64,000 nt of DNA from Rhipicephalus microplus (lineage: Eukaryota > Arthropoda > Arachnida > Ixodida > Ixodidae): assembly GCF_043290135.1 (NCBI RefSeq), contig NC_134710.1, positions 3,936,821-4,000,820 of the forward strand, written 5' to 3'. Shown piece after piece: positions 1-10,854 of this stretch. The stretch's first letter is position 1; the number at the start of each line of letters is the position of its first letter. The position numbers and the translations under genes were made by a program. The notes beneath the pieces were generated by a model that saw only the letters and a program-made list of their open reading frames with translations, did no database searches and was not told the DNA's origin.

Positions 1-920
1 GAAGGAGGTGCGTAGGAAAGTCATGCGAGAAAACCACGACATCGTCGAGGTAGCAGAGGCACATATTCTACTTGAGGGCATGTAGCGTATTATCCATAAG
101 TCGTTCAAACGTGGCAGGCGCGTTACAAAGCCCAAAGGGCATGACGTTAAACTCGTATAGTCCATCAGGTGTAATAAATGCAGTTTTTTTGACGATCGGC
201 TTCATCCATTGGAACTTGCCAGTAGCCAGACCACAAATCTAGCGACGAGAAGAATTCCGCTCCGTGAAGGGGGTCAATGGCGTCATCAATGCGCGGCAAA
301 GGATATACGTCCTTGTGGGTTATCTTATTCAAACGACGATAGTCCTCGCAAAATTGAATAGATTCGTCTTTCTTACGAACCAGGGCGGCCGGAGACGCCC
401 AGGGACTGTGAGATGGTCAAATGACGTCTCTAGGAAGCATATCTTCGACTTGATCGTTGATGACGCGGCGCTCTTCAGTGGAGACACCGTATGGTTTTTG
501 ACGCAGTGGCTGGTGTAGGCCGGTGTCAACATGATGTTTGACTAGCGACGAGTGGCCTAGTTGAGGTTTCGACACATCTAAACAATTCCGGAACTCCTGC
601 AGAAGATCAAGCAGGTGGGCATGTTTGGTGGGAGTGAGGGTGTCGGCGATGGTGCTGAAAAACGTATCCTTGGATGACTCTTCGAGTGCCGACAGTGCTT
701 TTGGGTGGTCGCAGTAGTCATCCGGGACATCAACCAAAGACAAAGGGTCGAGATCCTGTACGCAGCCGAGACACTCTCCCGCAAGCAAAGTGACAGGTGT
801 GGAAAGCTGATTGAGTATGAACACGTTGCTTCTCCGGCGGAAAGGTCAATCGTTGCGAAAGGCAGCGGCAGAGCTCGACGGCTCGTGAAGATATCGGAAG
901 GCATAAAAAAGTCAGTGTAG
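1..920 (-). pseudogene. Ty3/gypsy pol fragment: protease-RT linker and start of reverse transcriptase
   Basis: Read on the minus strand, 824-417 is an open segment that ends in the gypsy motif LRQKPYGVSTEERRVI, the usual lead-in to reverse transcriptase. A TGA follows at about 417. RT then resumes with SPWASPAALVRKKD, the first catalytic-Asp motif [12 protein letters not shown], and the YLDDVVVF box close to position 1. A run of As near 190 breaks the frame between the SLDL and YLDD blocks. The family copies retroelement RNA into DNA. This copy has at least one stop and one frameshift, so it is dead. It runs off the left edge of the window. No Gag or protease lies upstream: the linker directly abuts a primer-binding site. 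Confidence 0.85.
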
Positions 921-1070
921 GCACCTCCACCAAATGTGAAGAGGTTTATTATTCGTTAAAGACAGCGGCTAGACAGCGAGAAGAACCGTACAGAGATCGG
1001 CACAGCAACGAACCGAAACACGAGCCGAGAGAGCCGGGCGTTGGCGATGGTGCTCGCTGCAGGCACATCT
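921..1070 (-). repeat. Gypsy LTR 3' end and primer-binding site (minus strand)
   Basis: On the minus strand an AATAAA signal (945-950) is followed by an LTR end of the form ...TTCACA (935) and then by TTTGGTGGAGGTGC (921-934). The same TGGTGGAGGTGC stretch follows a second gypsy LTR near 32330, so it is probably this group's primer-binding site. The 5' limit of the LTR is not visible and 1070 is a guess. Confidence 0.55.
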
Positions 1071-1198
1071 TCTTTTTCACATATGGTTTTAGTTCACACA
1101 GCTAACTTCGATCAGATATCGTTTCACTATACATACGATCCCACCCCGTACCAGCATTTAATGTATGTTCATATTGAGGTACTCAACTTGATTCATTT

Positions 1199-1590
1199 TT
1201 GAAATTTAATATTTGCACCAACTTCTTAACGAAGAAAACTGCTTACGGCATCAGGGTCCCCTTAAAGGCGAGACACTACTGTCAAAGGCACACTCTTTTG
1301 ACATTATACTATGCCTTTATCTTCAGTCATGTAAATTATTGTATAGCATCATGGGGCATCACATATCACTGTCATACAGCCCCTTTACAACACATCCAAT
1401 ATAAGGCTTTTTGCATTTTCACTTCGACTCCTTAAAATGCTCATGTTACCTCCATTTTCACCGAGTTAAATATGCTCACATTTCATAAGCTTATTTGCTA
1501 GAATCACGGCGTTGTCTTTACCGCTTGCTGAAGAATCAACAATTACTTTATGTGACTGGTCGAAACAGTCTTGCTAATCTAAACAATACT
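1199..1590 (+). pseudogene. LINE reverse-transcriptase C-terminal fragment
   Basis: The reading frame 1199-1435 contains LTLYYAFIFSHVNYCIASWG followed by LQHIQYKAF. This is the pattern after the thumb of CR1/Jockey-type LINE reverse transcriptases (a 'YY..I..HL.YCI..WG' block, then 'L..IQ.KA.R'). After the stop at 1435 the same type of sequence seems to continue in other frames to about 1590. There are no catalytic motifs, so this is a short dead 3' fragment. The family is uncertain. Confidence 0.6.
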
Positions 1591-2269
1591 AGGTTTTTTC
1601 AAAAAATTACATTTTACTTCCAAAATCACGAAGTAACTACCGGAAAATAACTCTCGCTTTTGCAAGCGTCGAACTATAGAATGATCTACCAGTTCTGTTA
1701 ACATCTTCACTATCACAGTCATCATACCAACGTTCAATAAAAACTTACTTGGTTTCTTCGTAAATAGTACAGATTTTTTATTCTCAGTCAACTTGAACTT
1801 TTTTATTTGTCTTTTCATTCATTCTTTGTAATCGCTATCCTTTCAGTGTGTTTTTGTCCTCGTTCGTGTTATGCAATAAAATTTTGTGCTGCCGCGTGTA
1901 TCTTTACCATTTCAAGAACTATGCAAGTTTTGTATATATTTATGTTTTCTACCGTTGCATATTTAGGCTTATTCTGTAATTGATAACAAAAGGTCCCGCT
2001 ATAGTTTTTAATTGTGGGACCTCTTTCTGTATACTTTCTTCTGTTTTGTAATACCTTGATAAAGAATAAGCTTGAACTTGCGTTGAGCGAACTTGAGTCG
2101 CAATGTTTGTAGCACATCACTCTCGAGGTTTCGCAGTGTTTTCCTAATTCCTACCCGTGTTTTAGACAAGGAGGCCTAGTATTCCGAGCTTAGAAACTTA
2201 AGGGATAGTGTAACAGCTTGACAGCACCGGAATTCTGCTTGGCTGAGAGTGTGTGTCATGTTTATTTAT
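1591..2269. other. AT-rich stretch, nothing recognised
   Basis: Only short chance reading frames (up to 83 codons, minus strand). No motif, splice pattern or repeat that I could support. Confidence 0.5.
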
Positions 2270-2815
2270 AAGACCGCATTGGACGAGCAGCTCAAATTTA
2301 TGCGAAGAGCGTGCGAGTCCCCTTATATGGACTTGTACTGATACTTTTGTCTGAAGAGTTTATTCTATTTGCGCGTCACTTCTCTTGTGAGCCCGGAAAA
2401 TTATGTCGTCTGCACAAATGCTGTGCTAGAGATCGGGTACTCGATTTCACCTTGATGGCAAGCCTGTCATGTTAATGTTAAACAGAAATGGTACCGATCC
2501 TTGACGTGACTGCCAATGCATATTTCGTGAGACTTCAGCCCTCCCAGATGCAGGTTAGTGGCCCTGCTGCTGAGGAACGGTTTTACGCAACTATATATGT
2601 CTTCACTCCCACCACAAATAGTCGCAGAGCCTGGAGTACAGCGGCCTTCGTAAGTTCTCAAATACTTTGGATAGGTCTAAACCCAGTCTACCTCGTGCTG
2701 AGCATCACGTCTTGGGTGGATTAGCTTAGGCAGCAATACTATGAAAGTGGAAGGTGGTAAGTTGTTGTTCTCAATAAAATTAATAAACCTATTTAGTGTA
2801 ATGCGCTGCATGTTA
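2270..2815 (-). pseudogene. Decayed LINE reverse transcriptase
   Basis: On the minus strand several RT blocks appear in order but in different frames. First is a palm-entry segment around 2815-2760 (RFINFIENNNLPP). Next is LGLDLSKVFENL near 2700, which resembles the block A 'LDLSKAFD' motif but has Glu where Asp is usual. Then come FLSSRATNLHLGGLKSHE near 2560 and a CADDIIFRAHKR box near 2420, the 'ADD' catalytic block. The protein is interrupted by frameshifts and stops. It is a degenerate copy of a non-LTR retrotransposon, most likely I/Jockey/R1-like. The ends are approximate. Confidence 0.65.
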
Positions 2816-4359
2816 TTTTCAAAAATAGCTGAAGCTAACAAAATCGGATCTGATTAAGCGTAATAACGTGAGCTCCTGCAAAAGCAGAAAAATAGCAGCT
2901 TTCAAAACTCGCGAGAACGGTTTACGACAGTGCTATCATTTCTCAGCATTGCTGGATGAAAAGTACGTCCCTGTTCAGAGCTTTTATGAAGGAAAAATAC
3001 TGCTTATAAAATAACTACTTGCTTTTGAAATTGAGTGCTGCAGCCACAATCACTACAACAGGTGAGATTTACGTCGCACCGTAAAATACTGGGTGGAGCA
3101 AAACTAGTTGTCATTCCTTAAACCTACAATGCATTTTAAGGCATCTTAAGGGCTCATTTTCTTGGAACTACTTTATATAAAGAAGTGGAATTTGTTCCTT
3201 TTTTATTATTCTTGAAATAATACTGGAATCACAATTGTATTGTAGGTACTGACAAATCTGTAGCTTCTTTAAAGCAGTCAGGTAGTTTTCGTCAATATTT
3301 CTTCAATAAAATTGCAAAGTGAAAAGTATTCCGCATACGCACACAATTATAGCTCAGTAGCATTGTACTGATGTTTTGATTGTTGGGGTTGAAATTCAGC
3401 CTTCTGCTTTTTCAAGTTGTTTTGGTAATGTGACAAATGAAGCAAAAAGTCGGATTTGAGATATGGTGAGTTAGAGAGTAAGAACAAGTTTATTTCTGGT
3501 TTCGCTAAAACTGACATCCAAACTTAAAAGTAAATTATTCAACTGAATAAAAAAAAACGCAAAATGTTTCCCAACTGACGATGCTGATCAGCCATATACG
3601 GGCGTGTTTATTGTTTGTACTAAAAACTTAGATCTCTCATCAAAAGCGAAATATGACTGTCGGCATCTCGCTTCGCCGGGAACAGGTGATGCAAAAATTA
3701 TTACGAGATGACGTCACCTTATGAAAAAAAAATTCAATACATGCCACAAAATTGGTGGTGTTATAATGAAGTCACAGTGTCATCACGTGACGTAACTTAC
3801 ATCATGCGATATAACGGCTCATTTTTCGCTATCAGGAAGTTAATGTTTTTTCTCGGCAGTTTATTCCAGCAGTAACTGTTTTTATTTTTTTTTCTAGCAC
3901 GAGATTGCCCTTGTGTCATTTATTTGCATGTGAAAACCCGCCCCCTCCATAAGAAATAACCTCATTTGGTGGCTATCGCCAGTGTCACCTCGATATATTC
4001 GTTCAGTCACTAATTTTTAACGCAGTAATTTTCAACACATGCTAATGATCACGATAGGCGCAATCGAGTAGCTGTGTCATTGCAGGTAACTGTTCGCTGC
4101 GGAAAGCAGTTTCTGTAGTTCTTTCATGCAGTTCCCGACGTGCGATTTGATGGAGTCTTGGCAGAATATTCAGCATATTCAGGAGAATCCTATTTTTATG
4201 CAATGCACAGTTAGCCGCAAAAATAACATGTTTATCATGCAGAAAGAATAGTCAAAAACGTAAAGCGTTCGGGGATACTTTCGTACGCGCAATAAGGAAT
4301 GCACCGAAACTCGCAAATAACATGCTCTTTGAGAAAATTAAGTTCTTTCAGCTGATGTA
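2816..4359. other. AT-rich intergenic stretch
   Basis: No gene seen. Around 3700-3800 there are several copies of TGACGTCA/TCACGTGACG-like words, possibly part of a dispersed repeat. The rest is AT-rich with short poly-A and poly-T runs. Confidence 0.5.
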
Positions 4360-4758
4360 GTGCAACGACTGCTTCTTACAAAAGCTATCGCGTTTACCTT
4401 GGATATCGCGAAAAATCACAGCTGTTTGTATTCTGGCTGTAACAGTTTAGGCGCGACCACACGGCATAGCACCAGAAAACGATGCAGAAAACAAAGAGCG
4501 CCCTATGTTCGCTACCCGGGCTACCGGGCTATGCGCAGCCCCAGCAAAAAAATGGCACGACCGAAAAAGAAAAATATCAGCATAGCGCATGAGTCGCGCG
4601 TCTCCACGGCCAAGCGCGAAGAAGACCAATCATCGTGCAGAAACAGCAGCGGAGAACGAGAGAAACTCGCGAGGGCCAAGGAGGGAGAGAGAAGGTCGCG
4701 CGCGTGGTGGCGATCACAGTGGATGGCGGTACTTTCCCAAGATCAAGGATCTTTAACG
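4360..4758 (+). other. GC-rich stretch with a 133-codon basic ORF, not recognised
   Basis: An open frame 4360-4761 encodes a basic, Arg/Ser/Lys-rich peptide without a known domain. It runs straight into the minisatellite that follows. Composition alone may keep it open. I do not call it a gene. Confidence 0.25.
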
Positions 4759-5450
4759 TAAACAGGCCCTTTCACCCTCCGCTTGCGTCCGGCGGGTGTC
4801 CTGGCACGGGCGGTGCGGCTGTGCCGTGCTTTTTCGCCCTCCGCTTGCGTTCTGCAGGTGTCCTGGCACGTGTGTTGCTGTGGTGCGGCGCTGTTTCACC
4901 CTGCACTTGCATGCAGAAGTTGTCCTGGCAGGTACGGTGCGTGCGGCTCAGCGGCGCTCTTTCACCCTCCGCTTCCGTGCGGTAGATGTCCCGGCAGGTG
5001 CGATGCAGCTGTGCGGTGCTCTTTCGCCCTCCGCTTTCGTGCGACAGGTGTCCCGGCTGGTGCAGAGTGGCTGTGCGACACCCTTTTGCTCTTTGCTTGC
5101 GTGCGGCAAATATCCCAGAACGTGCGGTGCGGCTCTGCCGTGCTCTTTCGTCCTCCGCTTGCGTGCAGCAGGTGTCTTGGTATGTACGGCGAGGCTGTGC
5201 GGCGCTCTTTTGCCCTCTGCCTGCGTGCGGGAGATAGATGTCCCGGCACGGTGGTGGGGCTAAGCGGTGCTCTTTCACCCCCTGCTTGCGTGTGGCAGGT
5301 GTCCCGGCACTGCGGTGCGGGTAAGTGGGGCCTTTTCGCCCTTGGCTTGCGTGTGGCAGGTGTCCCGGCAAGTACATTGCGGCTGTGCTGCGCTCTTTCA
5401 CTCTACGCTTGCATGCGACTGGTGTGCCGGCACATGTGCTGCGGCTGAGT
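4759..5450 (+). repeat. GC-rich minisatellite, unit about 62 bp, about 11 copies
   Basis: The word TGTCC(C/T)GGCA recurs at 4797, 4859, 4921, 4987, 5049, 5111, 5173, 5239, 5300 and 5361, and as a variant at 5423. Spacings are 61-62 bp, with two of 66. Each unit reads roughly: TGTCCCGGCA, a GTGCGGCTGTGCGG block, CTCTTTCGCCCTCCGCTTGCG, and TGCGGCAGG. Because the repeat lacks stops in several frames, long overlapping ORFs appear on both strands (up to 249 codons). Those are consequences of the repeat. Confidence 0.9.
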
Positions 5451-6215
5451 GGATAGCGCGTGTACAGGCTCTCTGGTGGTGTGCCGTTGCTGTAGTTACG
5501 CCCGATGGATACTAGCGGCATAGAGCTATGTTTACGCGAATAATACAGACTGATTTCGGAGCAACCGTCTATATAAGGACATAATTCTAGTAGGTGCGTT
5601 GCTTTGAAAGTAACCGTGCTTGTATTCAGCCAAACAATCTTAAAATGCTGCTATTTTGTTAAATTCGATGCTCCTACTTACAATTGTTTAAAGTCTTAGA
5701 AAAGCGCGTATATGAAAACATGCTCTATTTTCGGAAAAACAGGTAATTCCATCCGCACTCCATTCTATGCAAAAATCTCTGAATTATATTCCAATTCCAT
5801 TCCCCCAACCACTGTCCGAACTCTATTCTTATTCCATTCGGAGGTCGCAAAAAGTGGAATAATTCCGTAGTCATTTCCATTCCGGAGTGGTAAGTCCACA
5901 ACACTGGTAATAAGTTAGGTGTACGAGGCGCTTGATGGCTCTACCCACAACTGGCGTGCTGAGACCAAAATGATGTTTTAGGTGGGAGTAGTTCAGTTTG
6001 ACCACTACTGTTGCCTGCTCCGACATCTTAAAATTGGAAGGGCAATATCGATGAGGACAAGAAGGAATGCAGAAAGATTGGGCAGGGAACTAAGCTATAT
6101 TCACAGATCTCGGAACTAAGCTATATTCACAAGTGTCACTAAATATATGCACAGTCGAGTGGCGCATGCCGGTGCTATGCACATCATATACAACACTGAT
6201 CAGGAGTGGCAGAGC
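5451..6215. other. Intergenic, with a degenerate ATTCC-rich patch
   Basis: No gene. Between about 5745 and 5890 the sequence is unusually dense in ATTCC/TTCCATTC pentamers, like a decayed (ATTCC)n simple repeat. The remainder is unremarkable. Confidence 0.5.
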
Positions 6216-6228
6216 AACATATCTGCAT

Positions 6229-6467
6229 CGCCTTGACGCGGTGGTCTAGTGGCTAAGGTACTCGGCTGCTGACCCGCAGGTCGCGGGTTCGAATCCCGGC
6301 TGCGGCGGCTGCATTTCCGATGGAGGCGGAAATGTTGTAGGCCCGTGTGCTCAGATTTGGTTGCACGTTAAAGAACCCCCAGGTGGCCGAAATTTCCGGA
6401 GCCCTCCACTACGGCGTCTCTCATAATCATATGGAGGTTTTGGGACGTTAAACCCCACATATCAATC
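6229..6467 (+). mobile_element. Ruka-type tRNA-derived SINE with target-site duplication
   Basis: A tRNA-like head carries the pol III A box (GTGGTCTAGTGGCTAAGG) and B box (GGTTCGAATCC). It is followed by the conserved body GGAGGCGGAAATGTTGTAGG and a tail ending GGACGTTAAACCCCACAT plus an ATCAATCA-type repeat. It is flanked by a perfect 13-bp direct repeat AACATATCTGCAT (6216-6228 and 6468-6480), the target duplication of LINE-driven insertion. This is the best-preserved SINE copy here and a good reference for the others. The name Ruka is from memory of the Rhipicephalus SINE. Confidence 0.92.
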
Positions 6468-6480
6468 AACATATCTGCAT

Positions 6481-7479
6481 ATCAGAGCCAAGTTCCTAAC
6501 AACAGTTTTTTCTGACTGCGCAAAACAACAGAAGTGTCACTAATTCATTCTTCATTCTTTTTATGTGATAGGACTCAATTAATTCTCTCACCGCCGCACT
6601 TCTTCTTTTGCCCCGAATTTGAATGCTAGACAACACTGGTTCACATGCGCAGGTCCGGCAATGCATAGGCAGATAAAATGTCAAATTGTTCTTGACAGAT
6701 GGCTCGCGTTTCCGTGCCTGATCGTTGGCAAAATGACCGGTCGGTCTGTCTGATATACACCATTTTGCAATTAAGCGGGATTTCGTACACAATGTCCACG
6801 GTGCATGTGAGGTATAGTGTCGCACGTGCTTTTTCCGCCCGGGAATTCTTTTAGGTGGTCCCGAAATGCGAGGGCATAGCCCATCCAGTTTATGTGGCCC
6901 TGAAAAGACTACATATACTTAGTACCTATTATCCACATTTTTAAAATTGCGTGCCACTTTGTGCACATACGGCACCACTTCCAGCCTTTTTTCTGCCCGA
7001 CAGGCCTCTTCGCCCTTCAATTTTTCAATGACACGACATTCGAGATCAAGCAGGAGAATCCAGTAGCCTGTAAGCTTCCAATCTGGCTAATAAGACCATC
7101 CTCAGCCAAGTGAACGAAAGACTCTGTCAGCACCGATTCAAAGCATTGTGAGGCAATAGCTCAACCAACAAGCTTACTGTGAGCGGAATAAAAGGTCTTC
7201 TTGCGCTTGAGGAGAACACCTCCAGCAAATATGCTGCCCCCTGAATAGCATATTATATGTAAAAACTTCAAGGTGTGTTCCTTCCTGTCTTCGCCGATTT
7301 CGCAATTCTTAGTTAAGGTTAAGAACCAACTAGCCCAACAACGCATTCTTTTATGCTCCATTATGTTGAGGGCCTTGCGGATAAGTCCCAGCGCACCATG
7401 ATAGGAGATTGAGACCAATCCATGAGCAAATGATGATTTTGAAGTCTTAGTCTGACAAACACGCAAAAAACGTATGGGA
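6481..7479. other. Intergenic, no gene recognised
   Basis: Reading frames up to 109 codons exist on the minus strand, but none shows a domain or codon pattern that I recognise. Confidence 0.45.
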
Positions 7480-7758
7480 AGGTGGGGAGGAGCGTCCCAA
7501 AAGTGCTGAACTTTTGGTGAGGTGCCTGGTACGTCGTGGTCAGCTTCCGCTGGTACGGTGGTGCAGGTTTGAATTTTGACGCGATAGCGTGAGAGAGCTC
7601 GTGTCGCAGAAATTCTGCCGTCGGCGTTGCCACCATTGGTTGTGAGCGAAAAATTGAGAAAGAATCAAATGAAAAAAAGACGAAAATTTCCGGTCCCATT
7701 GAGGATCGAACCCGGACCGTTCACATGGCAAGCACGTGTCCTACCCCAGAGACACGAT
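7480..7758 (-). mobile_element. tRNA-Gly-like SINE (second family)
   Basis: Read on the minus strand from 7758: GTGTCTCTGGGGTAGGACACG (A-box-like), a loop with TTGCCATG where a tRNA-Gly (GCC) anticodon would sit, then GGTCCGGGTTCGATCC (B box). A non-tRNA body follows, containing GACGGCAGAATTTCTGCGAC and CTCTCACGCTATCGCG. The body extends far beyond tRNA length and the acceptor stem does not pair well, so this is a SINE and not a functional tRNA gene. The 3' end is approximate. Confidence 0.6.
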
Positions 7759-8328
7759 GTTACTTGAAGCTGCTTCGGAAAAAAAATCACTACATAAATG
7801 CCATGTAGTAGTGGAAGGAGTCTCCTCAACGCATTTTGTCCGACAGGTGTCACAACGAGAACGAGCCCTTTCGGCGATATGTCGGCGCATTTGGGACGCC
7901 ATCAAACAACATCAAAAAAGGCCGGGGTTTCGCAGCCATCTCCGCTAAAAACTCACAGGAACTTTCAAACAGCTCTAAAAATTAACAACTACGTTCATCT
8001 AGCGGAAAACATATCATGCCTCTCCAGAGGCACTGATCAAGCAAACACCAAACGCTAGATAGTGTGCTGTCATCTGTGAGGCATTGTGAGACCCCTTATG
8101 GCGTCCGAGATAACAAGCGCGTGGCTTATACCTTGGAGGCCATGATACTCTTGCTTTAGGTCAAAACCATTCGCGCGCGTACCTGTGTTTGTATGTCTGT
8201 GTGCCATCTGTGAGACAATGGGAAAAACGTGTCTCAACTACAGGAGAGCGCCAATTTAGCAGATGAAAGTGGCCACACTGCACAGTCACTGCATCGCTAT
8301 AGATACATCGCGCTTGTGCGTGTACGCG

Positions 8329-8368
<40 letters not shown>

Positions 8369-8980
8369 TAACAAAATATATTAATAAGTATGCACTTTGC
8401 GGTTGAAGGGTGCACTAAAGGCCGTATTTCGCTATCGCGTGCAACTCTTAAAGGCGAAGTGGAAGGGTCGCCCAATTTTGTTTTAGTTTTATTCAGGGAT
8501 TTGTGGGCCTAGGTACAATCCGGCTTGAGCGAGTATTTTGGGGCAACGTCTTCTCCCTTCAGGGTTACCTTTATTGCACTTGCGTAGATAGTCCACACTC
8601 TAAGGCAAAGTTACCCGAAAAAGGAGTAAGGAAGCCCAATAGGCGCACGTGATGATCGGATAGACCATTGAGGAGCAACCACAGAGGGAAGCGTGCGGTG
8701 CGAACCATTTAGTTTCCACTGGGATGAACTACCCGGGCATTGCAGGCAGCGCGAAAAGCGTTGCCAAGGTGACCAACCCTCCTTCTGCACAAAACACATG
8801 TCCTTCTCCTCTTCTGCTGGCTCCATCTTTCCCCGTATTTTGCCGGCGGCGGTTGCGTAGCGTCCCGCTCGAAGTGCTCGACCACGGCCGCCTGGATTCG
8901 ACGATGTAAGAATCACGACGTGGTGCTTGTGTGTACGCCTGGATGAGCGTGGGCTGCTGCTTTAGCGTTTCGCTGCACTC
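7759..8980. other. Intergenic; contains a GT microsatellite and a GC-rich patch
   Basis: No recognised coding sequence. About 8780-8980 is CpG-rich compared with its surroundings and lies just upstream of the candidate spliced unit, so it could be a promoter region. That is inference only. A minus-strand frame starting MEPAEEEKDM near 8830 faces away from that unit but shows no domain. Confidence 0.35.
8332..8367 (+). repeat. (GT)n microsatellite
   Basis: An uninterrupted run of about 17 GT/TG dinucleotides. Confidence 0.95.
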
Positions 8981-10523
8981 ATGAAGTCTGGATCAAGCCT
9001 CGACAGGTCACCACGCCGCGCTGTATATCTGTGGCTTGAAGATAGTCAGAACCAACACACGACAGCAACAGTGGAGAAGACCAATATTACGGCCGAGAAG
9101 AACAGGCCAATCGGATATATACTTCAGTCCGACTCGGGGCAGAAAACAGCGCTGGATTCTAAGGTAAGTAGGTTATCATTCTATATTCTACTCTACTTGT
9201 CGCGTGTGCGATATGGATCGCGCTTGCCGGCAACGGGCTTGGTCGTGTTGTATGTATATCGCACGCACGAAATGCATCGCGAATGTCAGCTTCAGCGTCT
9301 TCAGTTCGCCTGTGCTTTGCAACCGCTTGGAAACTGGCCGCCATTGCCGTCGGCCTCCCGTACGCTCGCTCATCGAGTGCTCGCCTGTCTTCGCCGCCGC
9401 GATGAGCTCCGTGCGGACGATAATGGGCTGAGACCTCGTTGCAGTGTTGGGAGTCATTGCAAACACGTTGCGGGTTCTCGTAAAGAGCTTAGTTGTAGTA
9501 TGTCGCGCGCTGAAAGTGCCCCAGCACGGGCTGGCGGGGCATTCGCTAGCGTCGGAACTCACTGAAAATAGGTCGCCATTACAGCTGGCTTTCCCGCCAG
9601 TCGGTTGCAAGCAGCTCGGAGCCGTCCGCTGGCCGCGGCGGCGGTCTCGCGTTTGCCCGCTGCACTCGCTCGAGTTTGTGGAAAAGGGCCGCATTACCGT
9701 CGATTTCTTCGGTGCTAGCTCCAAACCAGCTCGGCACTGTTCGTGGCGGTGGCCAAGCGTACGCTCGCTCTCCTGTTCGAAGTTCGCTGGCGGCAGACAC
9801 TCCGCGTGCAGCGCCGTGCTTGGTCTCGCGATCGCTTGCTCGAGCTGAGCGACGTCGCTCGCTTAGGACTCGCCGACTTGTTAACGGCACGGTGCTTCGC
9901 GGAGTTGTGGCCGCGGCCGCCGCTCCTAAGCTGTTGCGCTACGGGCATCGAAATGAGTCTTTGGCGGTGTGTGACCTCTTGGTGAAATTATTAGCATGTC
10001 ATATCTCACGTATGTTTTCATTTCACCTTGCACGTATTTCTCACATGCATTTGTATTCATCCTCTGTCATGTGTGACTCACTATTTTACATACCTATTGT
10101 GCAGCCGTGGGCACACACCGTGTTGAAGACTGTGTGCGTTGGCGTCTGCGACGCCTGTCATCCATCTCTTTCGTCAAAGCAGCTTCAGAAGGACTGTGCG
10201 AGATGTGAAGGTAAAGTTACTTGTGTGTCATATTTTAACGATTGTTTTTATATTAACGTGCACGTACTTCTCATATGCGTGCATCTTCATCTTCTGTGAC
10301 GTGTGCCCAACTATTTTTACTATGTTATTGTACATGCAGCAGTGGGAACACAACAGGCAGGAGGCTGCGTGCGCTGGCGTCCGCAATGCCTGTCATCTAT
10401 CGCTTCCGTCGAAGGAGCTCCCCAAGGAGTGAACAAGATTTGACAACGAGACTGGACTTGTACACTTCACCATGAATTCACTTAAAAGAATGGGGAAACT
10501 TCATGTGTATGTAGAAAAATAAA
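8981..10523 (+). other. Candidate spliced transcription unit with a duplicated exon
   Basis: Three pieces look like exons. (1) 8981-9163: an ATG-initiated open frame of 61 codons ending TCTAAG before a strong donor, GTAAGT (9164). (2) 10105-10210: preceded by TATTGTGCAG and followed by the donor GTAAAG; in phase 0 it would add a Cys-rich segment (CVGVCDACHPSLSSKQLQ). (3) 10340 onward: preceded by TACATGCAG and running to a stop and an AATAAA at 10518-10523. Pieces 2 and 3 with their upstream introns form a 236-bp tandem duplication (for example GGCGTC(T/C)GC at 10141 and 10377). I recognise no protein family. It could be a small lineage-specific gene, a non-coding RNA or an old repeat. Intron boundaries are inferred from splice consensus only. 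Confidence 0.3.
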
Positions 10524-10734
10524 AGATTTTGATGTCTCACTTTTGTATTTCGTTGTTGCCGTGACTGTGAAAGCAGTTACACATTGGTGGCTAACTACTT
10601 TTTCGCGTGTTCTTTTCTGCGGAATTCGTTGCTCACTGCGCAGAAAAACAGTCGAAAAAGTATTAGGCCTGCCGGAAAATAAAAAATAAATGCTTGAACT
10701 GGGGACAAAAAGTTCATCTGATTGGAGTATTTGA
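10524..10734. other. Short intergenic stretch
   Basis: Nothing recognised between the polyadenylation signal and the next repeat. Confidence 0.4.
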
Positions 10735-10850
10735 GTGGATCAACCGTTTTTCTGGCAAGGTGCAACTGTGAGGACTAAAGGTTGCCCGGTAAAGTGTAAA
10801 TGTGGAGATTAACAGTTGCTCTGTAAGGTGCAAATGTGAGGAGGAGGAGG
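10735..10850 (+). repeat. Short tandem repeat, unit about 33-35 bp
   Basis: Three imperfect units of the form (G)TAAGGTGCAAATGTGAGG followed by ACTAACGGTTGCTC. The same family occurs in the opposite orientation at 13640-13785, on the far side of the LINE nest. Confidence 0.65.
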
Positions 10851-10854
10851 AGGT

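Noticed and set aside
4772..5521. 249-codon minus-strand ORF and several long plus-strand ORFs in the GC-rich block
   Set aside because: They track the 62-bp minisatellite. Because the period is not a multiple of three, the repeat unit is read in different frames along one ORF, which argues against a selected protein.
6229..6310. Functional tRNA genes at the SINE heads and other B-box matches
   Set aside because: All are continuous with SINE bodies or have unpaired acceptor stems. None gives a complete cloverleaf that I can defend.
9188..9948. Several overlapping ORFs of 70-207 codons in the GC-rich stretch
   Set aside because: They overlap on both strands, lack domains, and fall in what would be an intron of the candidate spliced unit.
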